This document shows, one piece after another, positions 18,103 through 30,437 of a DNA stretch of 64,000 nt. The notes beneath the pieces are model-generated. The model searched no databases. It had not been told where the DNA came from and saw only the letters and a program-made list of their open reading frames with translations. The stretch is taken from NCBI GenBank assembly GCA_036345935.2, contig JADWOT020000005.1, positions 3,962,696 through 4,026,695 of the forward strand, read 5' to 3'. Every line of letters begins with the position of its first letter. Position 1 is the stretch's first letter. Made by a program: the position numbers and the translations under genes. This stretch comes from Taenia hydatigena (Eukaryota; Platyhelminthes; Cestoda; Cyclophyllidea; Taeniidae).

Positions 18103-21100
18103 ATGAGTAGCGCCTATCTTCTCCTCCTCTTGCTTCTGGTGATTGTAGCGATTTATCCTAACACAAGTGAATGCCTTTACTCCGGTCGAGGTGAGGCCGT
18201 GCATCGTGCTTTTTTGACCTACTGCTAATTAGCTGGTGCTCCGATTTCGGATCAGGATTTGCTTGTGAGGTACATATTTGAGGATCGACAGTACGATCCA
18301 CTGACACGACCAATTATGATGAGGAATGAAACTGTGCAGGTCAAAGTTGGCCTTGCAATGATCCAAATTGTGCAACTGGTAAGCTTAGCATAGAGTCGTT
18401 GCCATTGAAGTGTCGGTTTGGAAGCTGACCCACTTTTTTTCGCGCCCAACTCTCTTGACATTCTAGAACTCCAAGAGAGATATGTCATTGCACTCATGAG
18501 CATAATATGACGATGCGACAGCAGAGCTTTGGGTAAAGAATGAATTCACACGCATCGGTTAGGAAAGAAGGCGAACGGGTTCCATTCCCATGAAGTACCA
18601 GTGAATTGCAGATTTGTTTACCTCTCCTATCGTCTTATAAAATTGAAAAGATGGGAAAGTATTGCTTGTGAACAGACTAGCTTATGATGTGCTATGTCTT
18701 ATCCGTTTCGAGGTCTTTTAAGCGAATGACCTCATCATCAATGCTTATTCCTAGATGATTTTACTCACTATTCGACTCAATTTTTTAAACGTGAACCGAA
18801 ATCTTTCCCAAGAGACTTAATTTTACCTTTTAAATGAATTTCTTCCCGTTTATGGATTTCACCAAACGCGTTGACACTCCCGTCCACTCGGCTATGTTCT
18901 CAAATTTATCCTTAACCTCTGCTTATGTCAGTGTCTAAACGTGTTCAAGCCACGGTACCAGCTTTGTAAGAGACTAAATTAGTTCTTTTTAACGAAAAAA
19001 AAAATACTTTAAGAGTAATTCAGTCCCAATGTCGTCACTCTTCTTTATAAGCTACGAATTGCTACTTACTATGATTAAGTAGAACCCAATTAGGAAGTCG
19101 CTAAAATGACCAGAGCTAAGCCCGTTCTCAAGTTTTTTACCCTAGAGAGTCAAAAATGTACAAGCTTGTTTTTTTTTTTGCCCAAGATTAACAAAATAAC
19201 CAAAAGACTTCCTGGATTCCACGCGTTAGATAAATGGATCCAATTGGTGACATTTTTGGGATGCACCAACTTCTCTGAGAGAAGCATGTTTGCATTTCGT
19301 TTCTCTTTGTTTTAAGTAAAGAGCATCCACTCCACCCTCATTATACGCACTCATTTTGGCTTTATAAGCTAATGGCAATAGCTCAATGCCATGTAGGGAA
19401 GCTTAAATGACCGGCGTTTTTTATTTCCCCCTTCCCCTCGGAATAGGATGAGAAATACCAACGACTCAAGAGCAACGTCTGGTTAATGATGGTAAGTCTA
19501 ACTAAACGTCTGCTCATGTACTTTTCCTTCATTTCAAGTCATGGTACGACTACAGAATTGCTTGGAATCCCAATGAATTTGCGGGCATCGAGTCCATCAA
19601 CATAGCCGCTCACAAACTATGGAAGCCGGATGTTGTTGTAATGAACAAGTAAGACCAGATGAAACAATTCTTTACTTGTTTATTTATTTTCACTCCTCTT
19701 TCAGTGTTGATGGTGAATTTGAGGCGATTTGGAAACCAAACACCATTCTTCACAGTGATGGGCGTGTGCTTTGGATACCACCAGCCATTTTTAAAACCTC
19801 CTGTGAAATTGATGTCCGCTACTTTCCATTTGATCAGCAAACCTGTCACATGGATCTTGCCAGTTGGACCTACACTAATGATCAGGTAGTGAGTTATGAG
19901 AAAAAAGAGATGACGGAACCTTGAACACAATAGGTCGAACTTCAATTCTACGTCAACCAGACCAACATTGACTTATCCGACTATGTGGAAAGTGGTGTGT
20001 GGGATTTTGTGGAGGGACCAGGTCACTTCCACTTGGATGAACCCCTCCACTACGATGATCATTTCGAAGTCTCCTCCACACATCGCCGTGGCAGCGTCTC
20101 CAATCGTCCTACCGCTGCTAGATTGACCTTTAAAATTGTACTTCGTCGCAAACCCCTCTTCTACATCACCAACATCATCATCCCCTGTGTTTTGATTGTC
20201 ACATTAGGCATCTGTGTGTTCTGTTTGCCCACAGATGCGGGAGAAAAGATAACCCTTTCAATCAGTATCTTGGTGACCCTTGTAGTTTACATGATTCTAG
20301 TGAGTAAGATGCTTCCCGCCGGTCCAAAGAGCATTCCTCTGTTGTCACAATTCCTTCTCTTCACCTTTGCAATGACCTTTTTGGCACTGTGCATCACAGC
20401 TGCGGTGATCATCAATCTGAATCATCGGAACCCGAAGAGCCATCCCACGGTTCCTCTGTGGGTTCAACGCACCTTCATGGAGTGGCTACCTCCCGTCCTC
20501 TGCTTACAAAGGTTCGGTTAAATGAGTATTTGGCATTCAAGCTACGCATTGCTTCATTAACTATCGACTGTGTTTACCTTATCAAGTCCACTGAAATCGC
20601 CGAGGGAAGAAATTGAAGTGGAGAATACGAGTGAGTCGGAGGCAAGCACTTGGGAGGATGAATCGACTCCGCACGCTTGTAGAAGCCGATGGCAAGGCGG
20701 AATAGTCGTAAGCCGATTGCTTAACCCTCTTGTGGGAGAAAATATGAGCAGACAAACAAGGGGTGACATCCATTTCCCACTTTCCAGGAGAAAGAATAAG
20801 GGATTTGCAGACGGTTTATAAGAAGTCATTTTGACAGGTGCTTAGACCGCCTACTCTCAAGATAATGGAAGTAAAAAAATGAAGCCCTGACCACTGTAAA
20901 GAGTGCCAAATAGCTGACAGAATCAAAATTCCAGCCCTTTGAAGGTCAAAAAATAGGACAATCTTCAACTGTTTGCACATCCAAGTAAGAATTTGAGTTG
21001 TCGTATCACGACCGAAAAGGCTGACAATTAAAACTTTGATCACCAACCTCAATAATGCTGCAAAAAAATAACTTACAAAAGTCTAAGTTTGTCAAACTGC

Positions 21101-21535
21101 AAACATCAGCCACTAGATGTTCCAGGGTTTGTGATTTTCAGACTAAACCAAAATGCACAACCTGCAATCAATTCGAATCTGCCGGGACAGTGTTGATGGA
21201 CGCAAACAGAAGCTTAAACACCATCATCAAAAGCGTGGAGCGTATTACGAAGCACGTAACGGCCGAGGAAAAGGAGGAAGAGGTGCGTCCCGCGACTGTA
21301 CAAGTGATTTCCAGGGGAAAAACCAGATAACCATGTCAATTTTACTCGTTCTTAGGTACGAGAAGACTGGAAATACGTCACGTCAGTGATTGACCGAGTC
21401 CAGCTCATCATTTTTATAGGTGTCACTGCCTGCGGTACGTTGATCATCCTTTTCAGTGCACCATACATCTTCTCTGACATTGACCAAGCATCCATCATCA
21501 AGAAGTTATCCTATAACAATCGAGGCATACCATGA
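18103..21535 (+). CDS. Nicotinic acetylcholine receptor subunit, non-alpha, cation-type
   Basis: A pentameric ligand-gated ion channel subunit. Exons: about 18103-18190 (signal peptide, LLLLLLLVIVAIYP), 18233-18378, 19447-19491, 19539-19648, 19705-19885, 19934-20511, 20587 onward, one or more loop exons to 21282, and 21356-21535. Visible landmarks are loop A (LWKPDVVVMNN), the Cys-loop (C-13 residues-C around FPFDQQTC), loop B tryptophan (LASWTYT), M1 (PLFYITNIIIPCVL), M2 preceded by GEK, M3 (LLFTFAMTFLALC) and M4 near the C-terminus (VQLIIFIGVTACGTLI). Glu in GEK before M2 is the cation-selective form, unlike PAR-type chloride channels. The loop C region has no adjacent cysteine pair, so by definition this is not an alpha subunit and probably assembles with alpha partners. 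The long M3-M4 loop exons (20.6-21.3 kb) are the least certain part. Confidence 0.9.
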
Positions 21536-21628
21536 ATCAAGGCCAGCAAATACGAAATCACAATTTATTAAAAAATACATAACAGAAAGTGACCATGGCG
21601 AAAAACGTTTTTGATTGGGGAATGGTTA

Positions 21629-22373
21629 TTAGTTTCGCTTTTTCTTTGCCACAACAGTGATCGGCGGAGTGGTAGAGGATGAGTAAACTTGCTGCGACAT
21701 TCGGTTCAAGAAGTAGCAACATGCACACGACGTCAAGAAACTTGAGGGGAAAAGAAAAATAAGTACAAGTAAATATGATACCAGCTTTTGAAAAAAATGC
21801 ATTGTTCATGCCAAGCTAGTCACTGCATCCCATTCAGGGAAAAAAAATTACAAAGGGGATAGGTAATGGTAGGTTCGGCGCCTTCTAATGCATGAGATGA
21901 AGGCCTTTTTCCTCAAGATAAAATACCATACACTTGACTGACAAAACCTTACAATGCTGTATGGTTCCCAAGTGGTATGTTGCTAGGCATAAAGTAAAGC
22001 GGAATACGTACCAAACCGTTCCACAAATTCGATGAACCGAGCCGACGGAGAAGGAGGTCACAAAAATACAAAGAAAGACTAAATGAGGAATAATTACCAA
22101 ATAAGGGACAGAAATACCTTCAGGAAACAGTTGAGCGTAAAAGTCGTTACCGAAAATCAAATTCTCAAGGTTGTTAACAGCCTAGGGACAGGTAATAGCA
22201 AATGTCATAATTACTGTAAGTAGTATTACGCATAATATCCCGCCATAAACGCCAATCAAGATGTAGAAAACCGGCATATCAACGATGAGGGATTTGATAA
22301 GATGCAAGCATGAGATGGAAGTTATAAAAGAAAGAGCTGCAGCGAGACACGACATCTTTGTGTCGAGAGCCAT
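21629..22373 (-). CDS. KRTCAP2: Keratinocyte-associated protein 2, oligosaccharyltransferase subunit
   Basis: A small membrane subunit of the STT3A-type oligosaccharyltransferase, acting in N-glycosylation at the ER translocon. Four exons on the minus strand: about 22373-22230, 22181-22118, 22078-22012 and 21740-21629. All phases join and give a protein of about 130 residues, close to the human length. The family signature sits in exon 2 (VNNLENLIFG, then AQLFPE). Exon 3 follows as VFLCIFVTSFSVGSVHRICGT, and the protein ends KKKRN, like the basic KKRN end of the vertebrate protein. Three hydrophobic segments are visible. I start at 22373 because that matches the family; an in-frame ATG at 22415 would add 14 residues. 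The first intron is only 48 bp. The gene is head-to-head with the MRM1-like gene about 590 bp away. Confidence 0.9.
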
Positions 22374-22962
22374 GGCTCTACGTAGCACAGAGTCGACACA
22401 CGAAATTAAAAACACGTTCTATCGGTTGATTCGTCCAGAACTCAAGGTGTAAACATTACGATGGAAGCGTGTAGCGCTGACAGTTATGGCATCATAAGAA
22501 ACATATTTGAGGAAAAGAAATCTTTGTGGCCCACCAATTTGCGGGTCCTAACGCATTGTAGCGTTTTCGAAAAATAGCTTTATCATCTGCATAACCAGAT
22601 CCATTAACGCAAAGCAAAGTAAAAATAAGTGCACAAATAAATCATGCTATGAAGTGTGTACGCATATAAATTGCTCTAGTTCAACTGTGTTTTTAAATGC
22701 TCTTTTTAAAAAAGTATTTATTTTTCTAATTTCTTGTAAAATTTAGTCATCTTAAGTCATAGGCTCATGGGCTATAGGAACAATATGGACTTTAAAGTAT
22801 CCTTGACATCGTGCCTGCCTATTAAATATGTGTGCATGAAAACGACGTGCTGGTAGCTTTTCGCTTATGCATGAATTGTCGTACAAATGCGTTTGGATGG
22901 TGTGCGTTCATCTACGATAACTTCTGTGTTCCTGTTTCGATTTAACTTTAATTTTACTCCAG
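22374..22962. promoter_or_regulatory. Shared upstream region of KRTCAP2 and the MRM1-like gene
   Basis: About 590 bp between two divergent start codons. It must hold both promoters unless untranslated exons lie elsewhere. No TATA box or factor site can be named with confidence. The middle (22.6-22.75 kb) is AT-rich. Confidence 0.4.
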
Positions 22963-24104
22963 ATGAATTTTTGCCTTTGTGCACCTCTAACGCGCCTAAG
23001 ATCACGTTGTGTTTCCATGTTTCATCCGTCGTTACAAAAGCGACGCTTGCGTCGTTCGGACCCAAAACCGTCACACAAATCGGTTGTAGAAATAGACACC
23101 CACCATGAGAACGCTCATGGAAATTCGGAAATCGTTTACGGGATTCAACCAACACTAGCAGCTATAAGTGCCAAGCAAAGGGCCATCTCCTGTATGTTTG
23201 TTAGGGATGATCTTCTTCATCTTTCTTCTGAGGCCCTGTACAACAAAAATCCCTGGCTCTCTGCTGCCGTTAGGCTCGCGTCCGGAATTGAGGTCAAACC
23301 CGTTTCTCGTGAATTTCTCGCTGATCTTACTAATGGTCGTTCCAACCAAGGCATTGCCATAAAATGCACTCCGATGCCTATGCCAAGTCTTCATGGCATC
23401 CAGGCTCATTCTATCCTCCACTTTGTTCACTGTGCATATAATCGACCTAAGTCCAGATCGTGTTGTGGCTCATCATCCATTGTCCTGTTTCTTGATCAAA
23501 TTCAAGACGTCATGAATATGGGTAGCATCTTACGCTCTGCCGCCTTCTTCGGCATCCCAACGGTGCTAATATCTGCCTTTTTTTCTGCAACACCGTCTCC
23601 CCTCATCAGCAAACTTAGTGCGGGCGCGATGGAATTTCTGCGATTTTATCGCGTGATAGACCCTTCTTCCACTTTGAAGCAGCTCTCAGACGCTGGATTT
23701 ATTGTAGTAGGCACAGCTGGGACGCAGCTAAACTCTGTGGAGAATTTCAATCACCGTCCACCACTGGAGTTGCACCTGGTCAAACCCGATATGGTGGGTT
23801 TTAATCGGATAAATATTTGAACCTCACGAAGAACACCACTCGTTTTTTTCTATTTCTTTTGTAGGCAGGTGCATCAAAAGACGGAGCTGCTAAACCCCTT
23901 GTTTTGGTGCTTGGTTCAGAAGCTCGTGGCTTGTCGGATGGTGTGCTATCAACCTGTAACCTCATTGTGAGAATCCCCGGTCTGGTTGATTACACAGCAG
24001 AGCATTTGGGCCCACCTTCAGTCGCCTCACCTCTTCCTACCTCCCTCAATGTGGCAGCAGCCACCGCGATTCTGCTGCATCAAATTAAAAACCTTCGCTC
24101 ATAA
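22963..24104 (+). CDS. MRM1: rRNA 2'-O-methyltransferase, mitochondrial MRM1 type (SpoU/TrmH family)
   Basis: A SPOUT-fold enzyme that uses S-adenosylmethionine to 2'-O-methylate a guanosine in mitochondrial large-subunit rRNA. Two exons, 22963-23793 and 23865-24104, with an intron of about 71 bp; the join is in frame. All three SpoU motifs are present: motif 1 QDVMNMGSILRSAAFFG (about residues 181-197), motif 2 LVLGSEARGLS near the start of exon 2, and motif 3 SLNVAAATAILLHQI close to the C-terminus. A SpoU substrate-binding domain fits the segment VYGIQPTLAAIS onward. The N-terminus is Arg/Leu/Ser-rich with few acidic residues, as in a mitochondrial presequence. Length (~357 residues) suits MRM1. 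MRM3 is the main alternative but is usually longer in this region. Confidence 0.82.
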
Positions 24105-24457
24105 ACGCAGTTGTACATATAATAGTACACAGGAAGCATTTTATTTGAGTAAATTTTTTTTGATACGATACTTTTCCTTGGTTGTGTTAACAATTGGAGT
24201 TTGGTAGTAGTTTGCTACAGAGTTGTTCGTCAAGTTTGTTCGTAGTTCGATGTTTTTTCTGTTGATTGTTCGTAGGAATAACGGATTCCTTTGCTCAATA
24301 TTTGACTGCTCATGTTGTAGGCGTGTGTACGCTATCTTTGTGAGTTGGTTTATTAATAGATAACTAGTTTTAGGTGATAGGAATTAATTTTACCTAAAGT
24401 GCATACCATAGAAATGGGGAAGAGCTATGCGCAATGTGAAGGAAAGGGAGGTTTGTA
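24105..24457. other. Short intergenic region
   Basis: AT-rich 350 bp between the MRM1-like and CCHCR1-like genes on the same strand. Nothing else recognisable. Confidence 0.4.
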
Positions 24458-27400
24458 ATGCACACTTACTCCTCCCGACACTCAGCTGACATCTGCCATG
24501 TGTTATTGGCATTACTCTGCGTCATGCCTTATCAGGAGCTCAGTGACTCAAATTCAAAGCCAAAGGCACCCAAAGAGAACTTTCTGCCTTCTTCAGTGGA
24601 TCGCCAGCCTACGAGTAATCTAAAAACTGTGCCTTTGAATGAACACAAACCTAAGCATCCACAAACCCCTTCAGCCCCTTATGAAGCCAACGGTTTCGAA
24701 GACTTGCCACTATCTAGTGAACACTTGCGCCGATTTCTTGCCGTTGGATCCGAGTTTGACTCCAAACTAGTCAATAACTGTTCCAAAAACTGTCTTCACT
24801 TGGAGTGGTGTCTTGTTCTGGAGGAGGAACTCACTAAAATCAAGCAGGAGCTCACAGAGACTAAAATGATCAACTCTTCAGTGAACAGCGAGCTTGCTAC
24901 ACTTCGTGCTCTAGTCAGTGGTGTTCAAATCACCAGAGGTGGCTCGCTTAACGCGTCCTCTCAGGTGAAGGGGTCCCATGATGAGCTTTCTACAGAGGTA
25001 GATTCATGTACAGTGATCTTTAATGGCGTTCTCCTCTCTTCGAAATGTAATGAACACACCTTTTTAACATTCAAATCTCAAACCTTAGCAGCTACAGCCT
25101 TACTGTATCATGCTTATTGCGAGATGAACGCCATTGTATTGAGCCTTGATAACCGTATTTTTTGTGGTAGCTAAAGCGAACGATGACAGAAAACGAGGTC
25201 CTTAAGGACGAGATTCGTCTGCTTCGAGTGCAGTCGGAGAGCTTGGAGAGCATCCTTCAAGTGCAAGAAAAGGCCGCGGCCTCGACACACAAGAGGTCAG
25301 CACACCAGGCGGGGGACACTACTGAGTAGGTTTATCAATTGTATGCTCTCTTTATTCCTTTAGGTCTATTTTAATGTATGATCGGTTATTGCGAGCTTGG
25401 CGACACCAGGTAATGCGGCTGTTAATTGAACGGGCAGTACAAGAGGAGATTTGTGCCAAAACGAATAAGTCCATCCAAGATAAACTGACTAGCCAGATGG
25501 AACAGTTGAAGGGTCTGCAGGCTCAAAATCAGGCTCTCAATCGTAAACTCGTGGCAAAAGCGGCAGCCTTGAAGGCAAATTTTAAAAAGACCGAGGTAGG
25601 CGGTGTTCACCTTGTTCTTTCGACGAGAGACTATTTTAGCCTTGAGGGAACCAGTTTGGATAACTAGACGACTTAGTGCCCAAGTTCCCTCTAAAGTTGT
25701 TCTAAGGAAAGAGCATCTAGATGGAACTTGCTTCTGGAAGTATAGGGATTTTATTTGGCTACTAAGGGAAATGAAATGAACTGAGCGGTGGCTGGACCCT
25801 ATCAAGACCCGTGTCATAAACCGAGACGAGATGTTGACTTCAAATCAGGAGAGAAGCAACGTAGACCTAGTTCGAAGGCTTAAATATCATATCCTTTGGG
25901 ATATTCCACGTACTTATCTCTTCTGCAGCAACTGTTCTTCAAAGAGAATTGTGGACGAGAGCCACGTAGAATGTTTGTTCAAGCTTGATCCTACCATCAC
26001 ATCGGTCCGCTTGAAGAACTCAAAAACTCAGAGTTTTGTAATAGTTAACTCTGTATCGATGACTCCTCTGTGGGTCCTCACAGGAGATGTCTTTCTTGGC
26101 ATTTGGTCAATAAAGTCATATTTTTCTTTCCCTTGAGTCGGCACCAGTGTCTGACCAGGTCTGACCAGTGCTGAAAGGACGAGTCTCGTCCCCGAAACCT
26201 ACGAGGTTTGAAGAGGCTAATCGGATGGATGGGATACATTGAGCTGGAACTAACGAGGCAGCAGTGTCTGATTCACCTAATACCTCATTTCTTTAAATGC
26301 ACACAAATCTGTAGGAATACTCCCGAGAGGTTCAACACCTGAATCACTGTCTTCAACTCACCAACAACTCAAATACTTGCCTGAACGAATGCACAAAGTC
26401 GGCACTGACCCGACTTCATGCCGATCTAATCGCCATGAATGAGCAGTGGAATCGTGTGTTTACGGACGATGGGGACACCGACTCTTCACCATTAATGCGA
26501 CGTCTTCGGCGACTGGAACGGCGAATACAGTGTGTGAGTGGACGTCTTCCCATGGTTCGAGTCCTTCTCTCTCAAAAGCGAACTCCTAAGCAGAGAGTAG
26601 AGCGAGTGAGCTGTGGGGTACAAGTCTATAGCACTCTTCGTCTCCCTCCAATCAACACTGTCCTTCCCGACAATGTAGAAGACTTGAAAGAGTACGTTGT
26701 GTGTGCCTTTTTGGTGAGTCTCTCCATGTAGGATGGTGCTAGCTGCTCAGAATGAACTAGCACTGGCTCTTGCGGATCGTGATCTCATTTCAAAGCGCTT
26801 GATTATGGACGCGCAAGATAGCGACGAACGGATGAATGATCTCAGACGAAAACGTACATGCTGTTCTGTGATAGATTTTGACGATGCTTTGTCATGCTTG
26901 ATGCTCCTTTCACGCCGTTTTAGAGGCTCATGAGGTGGCGCTGTTGAAACTCAGACTGGAGGAGGTCGAGAAATCCTTGGGCGAAAAAACTCTGGTAGAT
27001 GAGTTAATCCACTACTTATCCTCAGTAGAGCAAAAGCCTACAACACCTCCTGTTTCTTTCCTGTAGGGATTGGAGGGAGCAGAAGAAAGAGTAGCAGCTC
27101 TGGAAGCCGAGCACAAACGCATTTTATGTGAGGCTACGGAGGAGAAAGTGAAGCTTGAGACTGAGTTAACTGATGCAAAGAGTGACCTAGCCAAAGCTCT
27201 CATTTCTGCTCGACGCGCTGAACGAATGGCAATGCAAGCGAACAGCGAGAAGGAGGCACAGGTTCGACTGACTGTGGTTGTTGTAGTCAGTGTAAAGCAT
27301 TCGGTTTGCACGCACTCACCCTCCAGGGGGCCCGACCATTCCTGTATACTTTACTCCAAATGCAAGCCAAATTTCATACCTACCCCTCTCTTTTGACAAA

Positions 27401-28093
27401 ACAACAATTCTTCTGTCCCTTATGCGACAGATATCGGCTCTGGAGTCTGAGTACGAGGGAAAGATAGCACAATTGCAGAAGGCCCAACGCGAAACAATGC
27501 GTGAGTCGCTATTTCGACCTGCATTGCCACCGTTGAACCGACCAGCCTATCTACGACCCGGAGAGGCGTTCATCCATCACGATCTACCGGTGCAGTTCGC
27601 ATCAAAATCTGGAGAAAAAAAGGCTACTAACGTTTATGAAGAGGTTGAGCTACCGACGAGGTCTGAAGGATCGGTACTGGAGAGTCTTCCCAGTAACCAA
27701 TTGGGTAAGCTTTTTATGAGGTTATTTCTCTTCTCCATGGAATCGTGCTTTTGTGAGTTCCACTTGAAGGTACTAGAATTAAGATCTTGATGCAAAATTT
27801 GGAATCGCTGAAATAGATGGGTGTTTCAAGAAATGCTCCTACGAATTGTGAGGATACTCCTGAATAAATAGAGGCATCCAAATTTGACAGATCAAAGGGT
27901 CTGCCTATGAGATGGAAATGTTTTCTTATTTGTTGCCTAAAAAACCCCCAAATGTGAGCAAAAAAATACTCACGCCGTCCCGAAGATGTGAAAAGGTTAT
28001 CAAAAAGTGAAGAGCCTCCCTTTTTTGACTTCAGAATCTGTCCGCGAGACCCTAAACAAGTTGGCTAATCTCGCAAAGCAGCTGGAGCAATGA
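24458..28093 (+). CDS. CCHCR1: Coiled-coil alpha-helical rod protein 1-like
   Basis: CCHCR1 is a coiled-coil protein of centrosomes and P-bodies. Exons cover about 24458-25000, 25174-25290, 25365-25595, and then blocks near 26310-26690, 26735-26850, 26925-27260, 27430-27705 and 28035-28093. Most of it is heptad-rich: LVLEEELTKIKQELTETK, NEVLKDEIRLLRVQSESL, KTNKSIQDKLTSQMEQLK. Points that suggest this family are a tryptophan-containing helix (YDRLLRAWRHQVMRLL, like the family's LGRWREKV helix), a later RRLERRIQCVSGRLPMVR segment, a long Glu/Arg rod (EERVAALEAEHKRI), and a C-terminal motif SVRETLNKLANLAKQLEQ that resembles the family's end helix. The start at 24458 is only the first Met of an open frame; upstream exons are possible. 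Generic coiled-coil similarity is the main risk to this call. Confidence 0.65.
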
Positions 28094-28366
28094 TGAGCAG
28101 TAGAGATGAGGACAACATCTTATTTTCCCTTTTCAATGTCACATCTTTCTTTTTGTTACGGTTTTAACGTCATCTCGTGCCAATTCTTGGTTGGTTGAAA
28201 AAACAAAAACTTTCTCTATCTCAGTGGTCAATCAACTAATCACTCATTGTCTCACACCTTTTCGTTGGGGAGGGGGAGGGGATTTTGGGCTAAACTACCG
28301 AGGTGAAAAGGTAGCAGCCACCATGGTGAAGCATTATTCTTATTTCAGAAACACAAACAACACCTT

Positions 28367-30342
28367 TCAACGTCGCGATCGTGATCGTGAACGTCCACTT
28401 CTAGCCGAAGCCTCGTGACCACGGGAAGTCGCAGTGTTGCATTGCCAAGCTTTGCAGTAGGCAAGTTGATCGAGTAGACTTGAGAAAGCTAGGGCCACGA
28501 CTAGAGGACAACTAGCGCCCATAATGCCCATGTAGAAGAGGAATGATGCCTCCGGTCCCAGAGGAATGTAGCCAAGAAGACACTTGAAGAAGGGAGCTAT
28601 GAAGGCGATGCATCTCTGGCAGTAGTAGCTGGTAAGGATGCACATGAAGCAGGGGAATATGACACGTCTGACAGTTACAGGCGGAGGCCTCAGATTGCGA
28701 AATGTCAATGGTCGAAAGATAAAAGCTCCGGCCAGGCCTACAAAGGAAGTCAAAGGGAGTAGAGAAAGTGGTGGTTTGAGGTATTTGTGGTAGCACTTCC
28801 ACGTGGAATCTGCCTACTATTAGGAAGCAAAGTCAAGTCTATAGCGCTTTTTGAATTGATGCAAGATTTCCGTTAACACTCAAGCCCTTGCCCTAGGCAT
28901 CAGTTAATGTTGAAAGGCTGGAGGATTCCGGATAAACTTAACCACAAAAAACAAGTCAAATAGGAGACCTTAAGTGTCAATGACTTATTGTCACGAAGAC
29001 TTTGGTCATTGGAAACTCAGACAGCGCAACGTCCTTCTCGTATCACAGTTTATTTAATCAGTCGGTCTATTAGGCCTCTTAAAAGAAGTTACTAGCAAAT
29101 AGAATCGGTGGAGTTCAATCCCACTCGCTAATGGTTACGATATGACACCCGGTTGATCAGTTTCCACTGAGATTTTTCTCTCCTAATTCAAATGTGATGA
29201 AGTAGGCATAAGAAACGATTTGCAGATTTCGACAAACCTAAAAGAGCTCCGGTGATCCGAGCGTAAGAGGCCTCCACAGAAGTAGAGGGGTGCACCCATT
29301 CCCGACGATCGCAATAGGTCCGGGCCATTCGGTAACTCCTATCCACATCCACACCCAGGAAGTTCAACGTGGCACCAATTGCTTCACCCAGAACAAAACT
29401 AAGTGTACCAATAATGGTAAGCCTCTGTGGTGAGGTCAGTGCGGAGGGCCGTAGATCGACAGACATGGCTGGAGCCGAAGTGCACTCCAGAGTGTATCTC
29501 ATCACCCATTGATAGAAGGCATGACCAATCAAACCGCCTTCGAAGGCAGAACATTCGTTGGAAATTACACGAGCAACCAAGTTTGTAGAAAATTTCATTG
29601 ACAATTGAACAAACACTAATAATGGATATGGCTTGTAAAACCGTTAGAAAAGTACTTAATTTATCCAAAATTAATGGCATTGCAGGGAGAAAAAAGGCCT
29701 GATGAGCAGAAACTTGCCTGCCATGGAACCTTCAATGACTTGATGCGGAAAATGGGTCGCTATATAAAGTCGACTCAGTCCGACAATAATTGTGCATATG
29801 ATTAGTAGAGAATACAGTACAGCACCGAGTCTACATTCGGAGAAGTGGATTTACTAAGTATGTCATAAAAAATGGTTTTACAGTGTAGAGGGAACTCACT
29901 TTTTGCGCCTGTGCTTGATGTAGAGAATTAACGGCAACCATCCCGCAACGAAGACCATACAATGACCAGAGGGGCTGCCGGGACCAGTCTCGCAGGTAAT
30001 ATTGAATTGTTTTAGTATCAAATTCGCAGTTTTGTGTGTTTTAACCCACCAAAAGGGACGCTCACCACAAATTACCCTGTTTTTAAAGCAAGAGACCGAG
30101 AGATGTTTGACAAATTACAGAGCAAATGCATCTCAAAAGCATTTATTTCCGAAACCCAAAAAAACAAGAGTAAAGGAAACATACCATTTTAATGCACAAT
30201 TAAGCCACTCAGAAAAATTTATGGACAAAAGAGTGGCAGAGCCGAGAATAGGATGAAGGAAGAAGGCCAGAGGAAAAGCGAAGAGATTTACCGCAGGCGG
30301 AGCACTCAAATGGCTGGCAACGAGAAATACTTCGGGTGGCAA
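28367..30342 (-). CDS. G6PC: Glucose-6-phosphatase catalytic subunit (first exon not placed)
   Basis: An ER membrane enzyme that hydrolyses glucose-6-phosphate to free glucose, the last step of gluconeogenesis and glycogen breakdown. Minus-strand exons: about 30342-30185, 30076-29900, 29830-29718, 29537-29238 and 28809-28367. The phosphatase signature is complete: K-6 residues-RP (KWVICGERP), PSGH within CETGPGSPSGH, and SR-5 residues-H (SRLYIATH). WWV after the RP motif and the later YCDRREWVH block (human WCEQPEWVH) mark the G6PC family and not a general PAP2 enzyme. Several hydrophobic helices follow. The intron after 29718 uses a GC donor (CAG|GCAAGT), and only this choice keeps the frame (MAG then GLIGH). 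The C-terminus is RSGRSRSRSRR, not the KKxx tail of vertebrates. The start-codon exon lies upstream of 30342 and was not resolved. Confidence 0.92.
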
Positions 30343-30437
30343 CTATAAATTTTGGAAAAGAACTAGCAGCATAAAATTTGCGGATTCCATCTCTCACAAA
30401 ATCTAAACTCACTCAAGAAGAAAACTGCTGCACAAAT

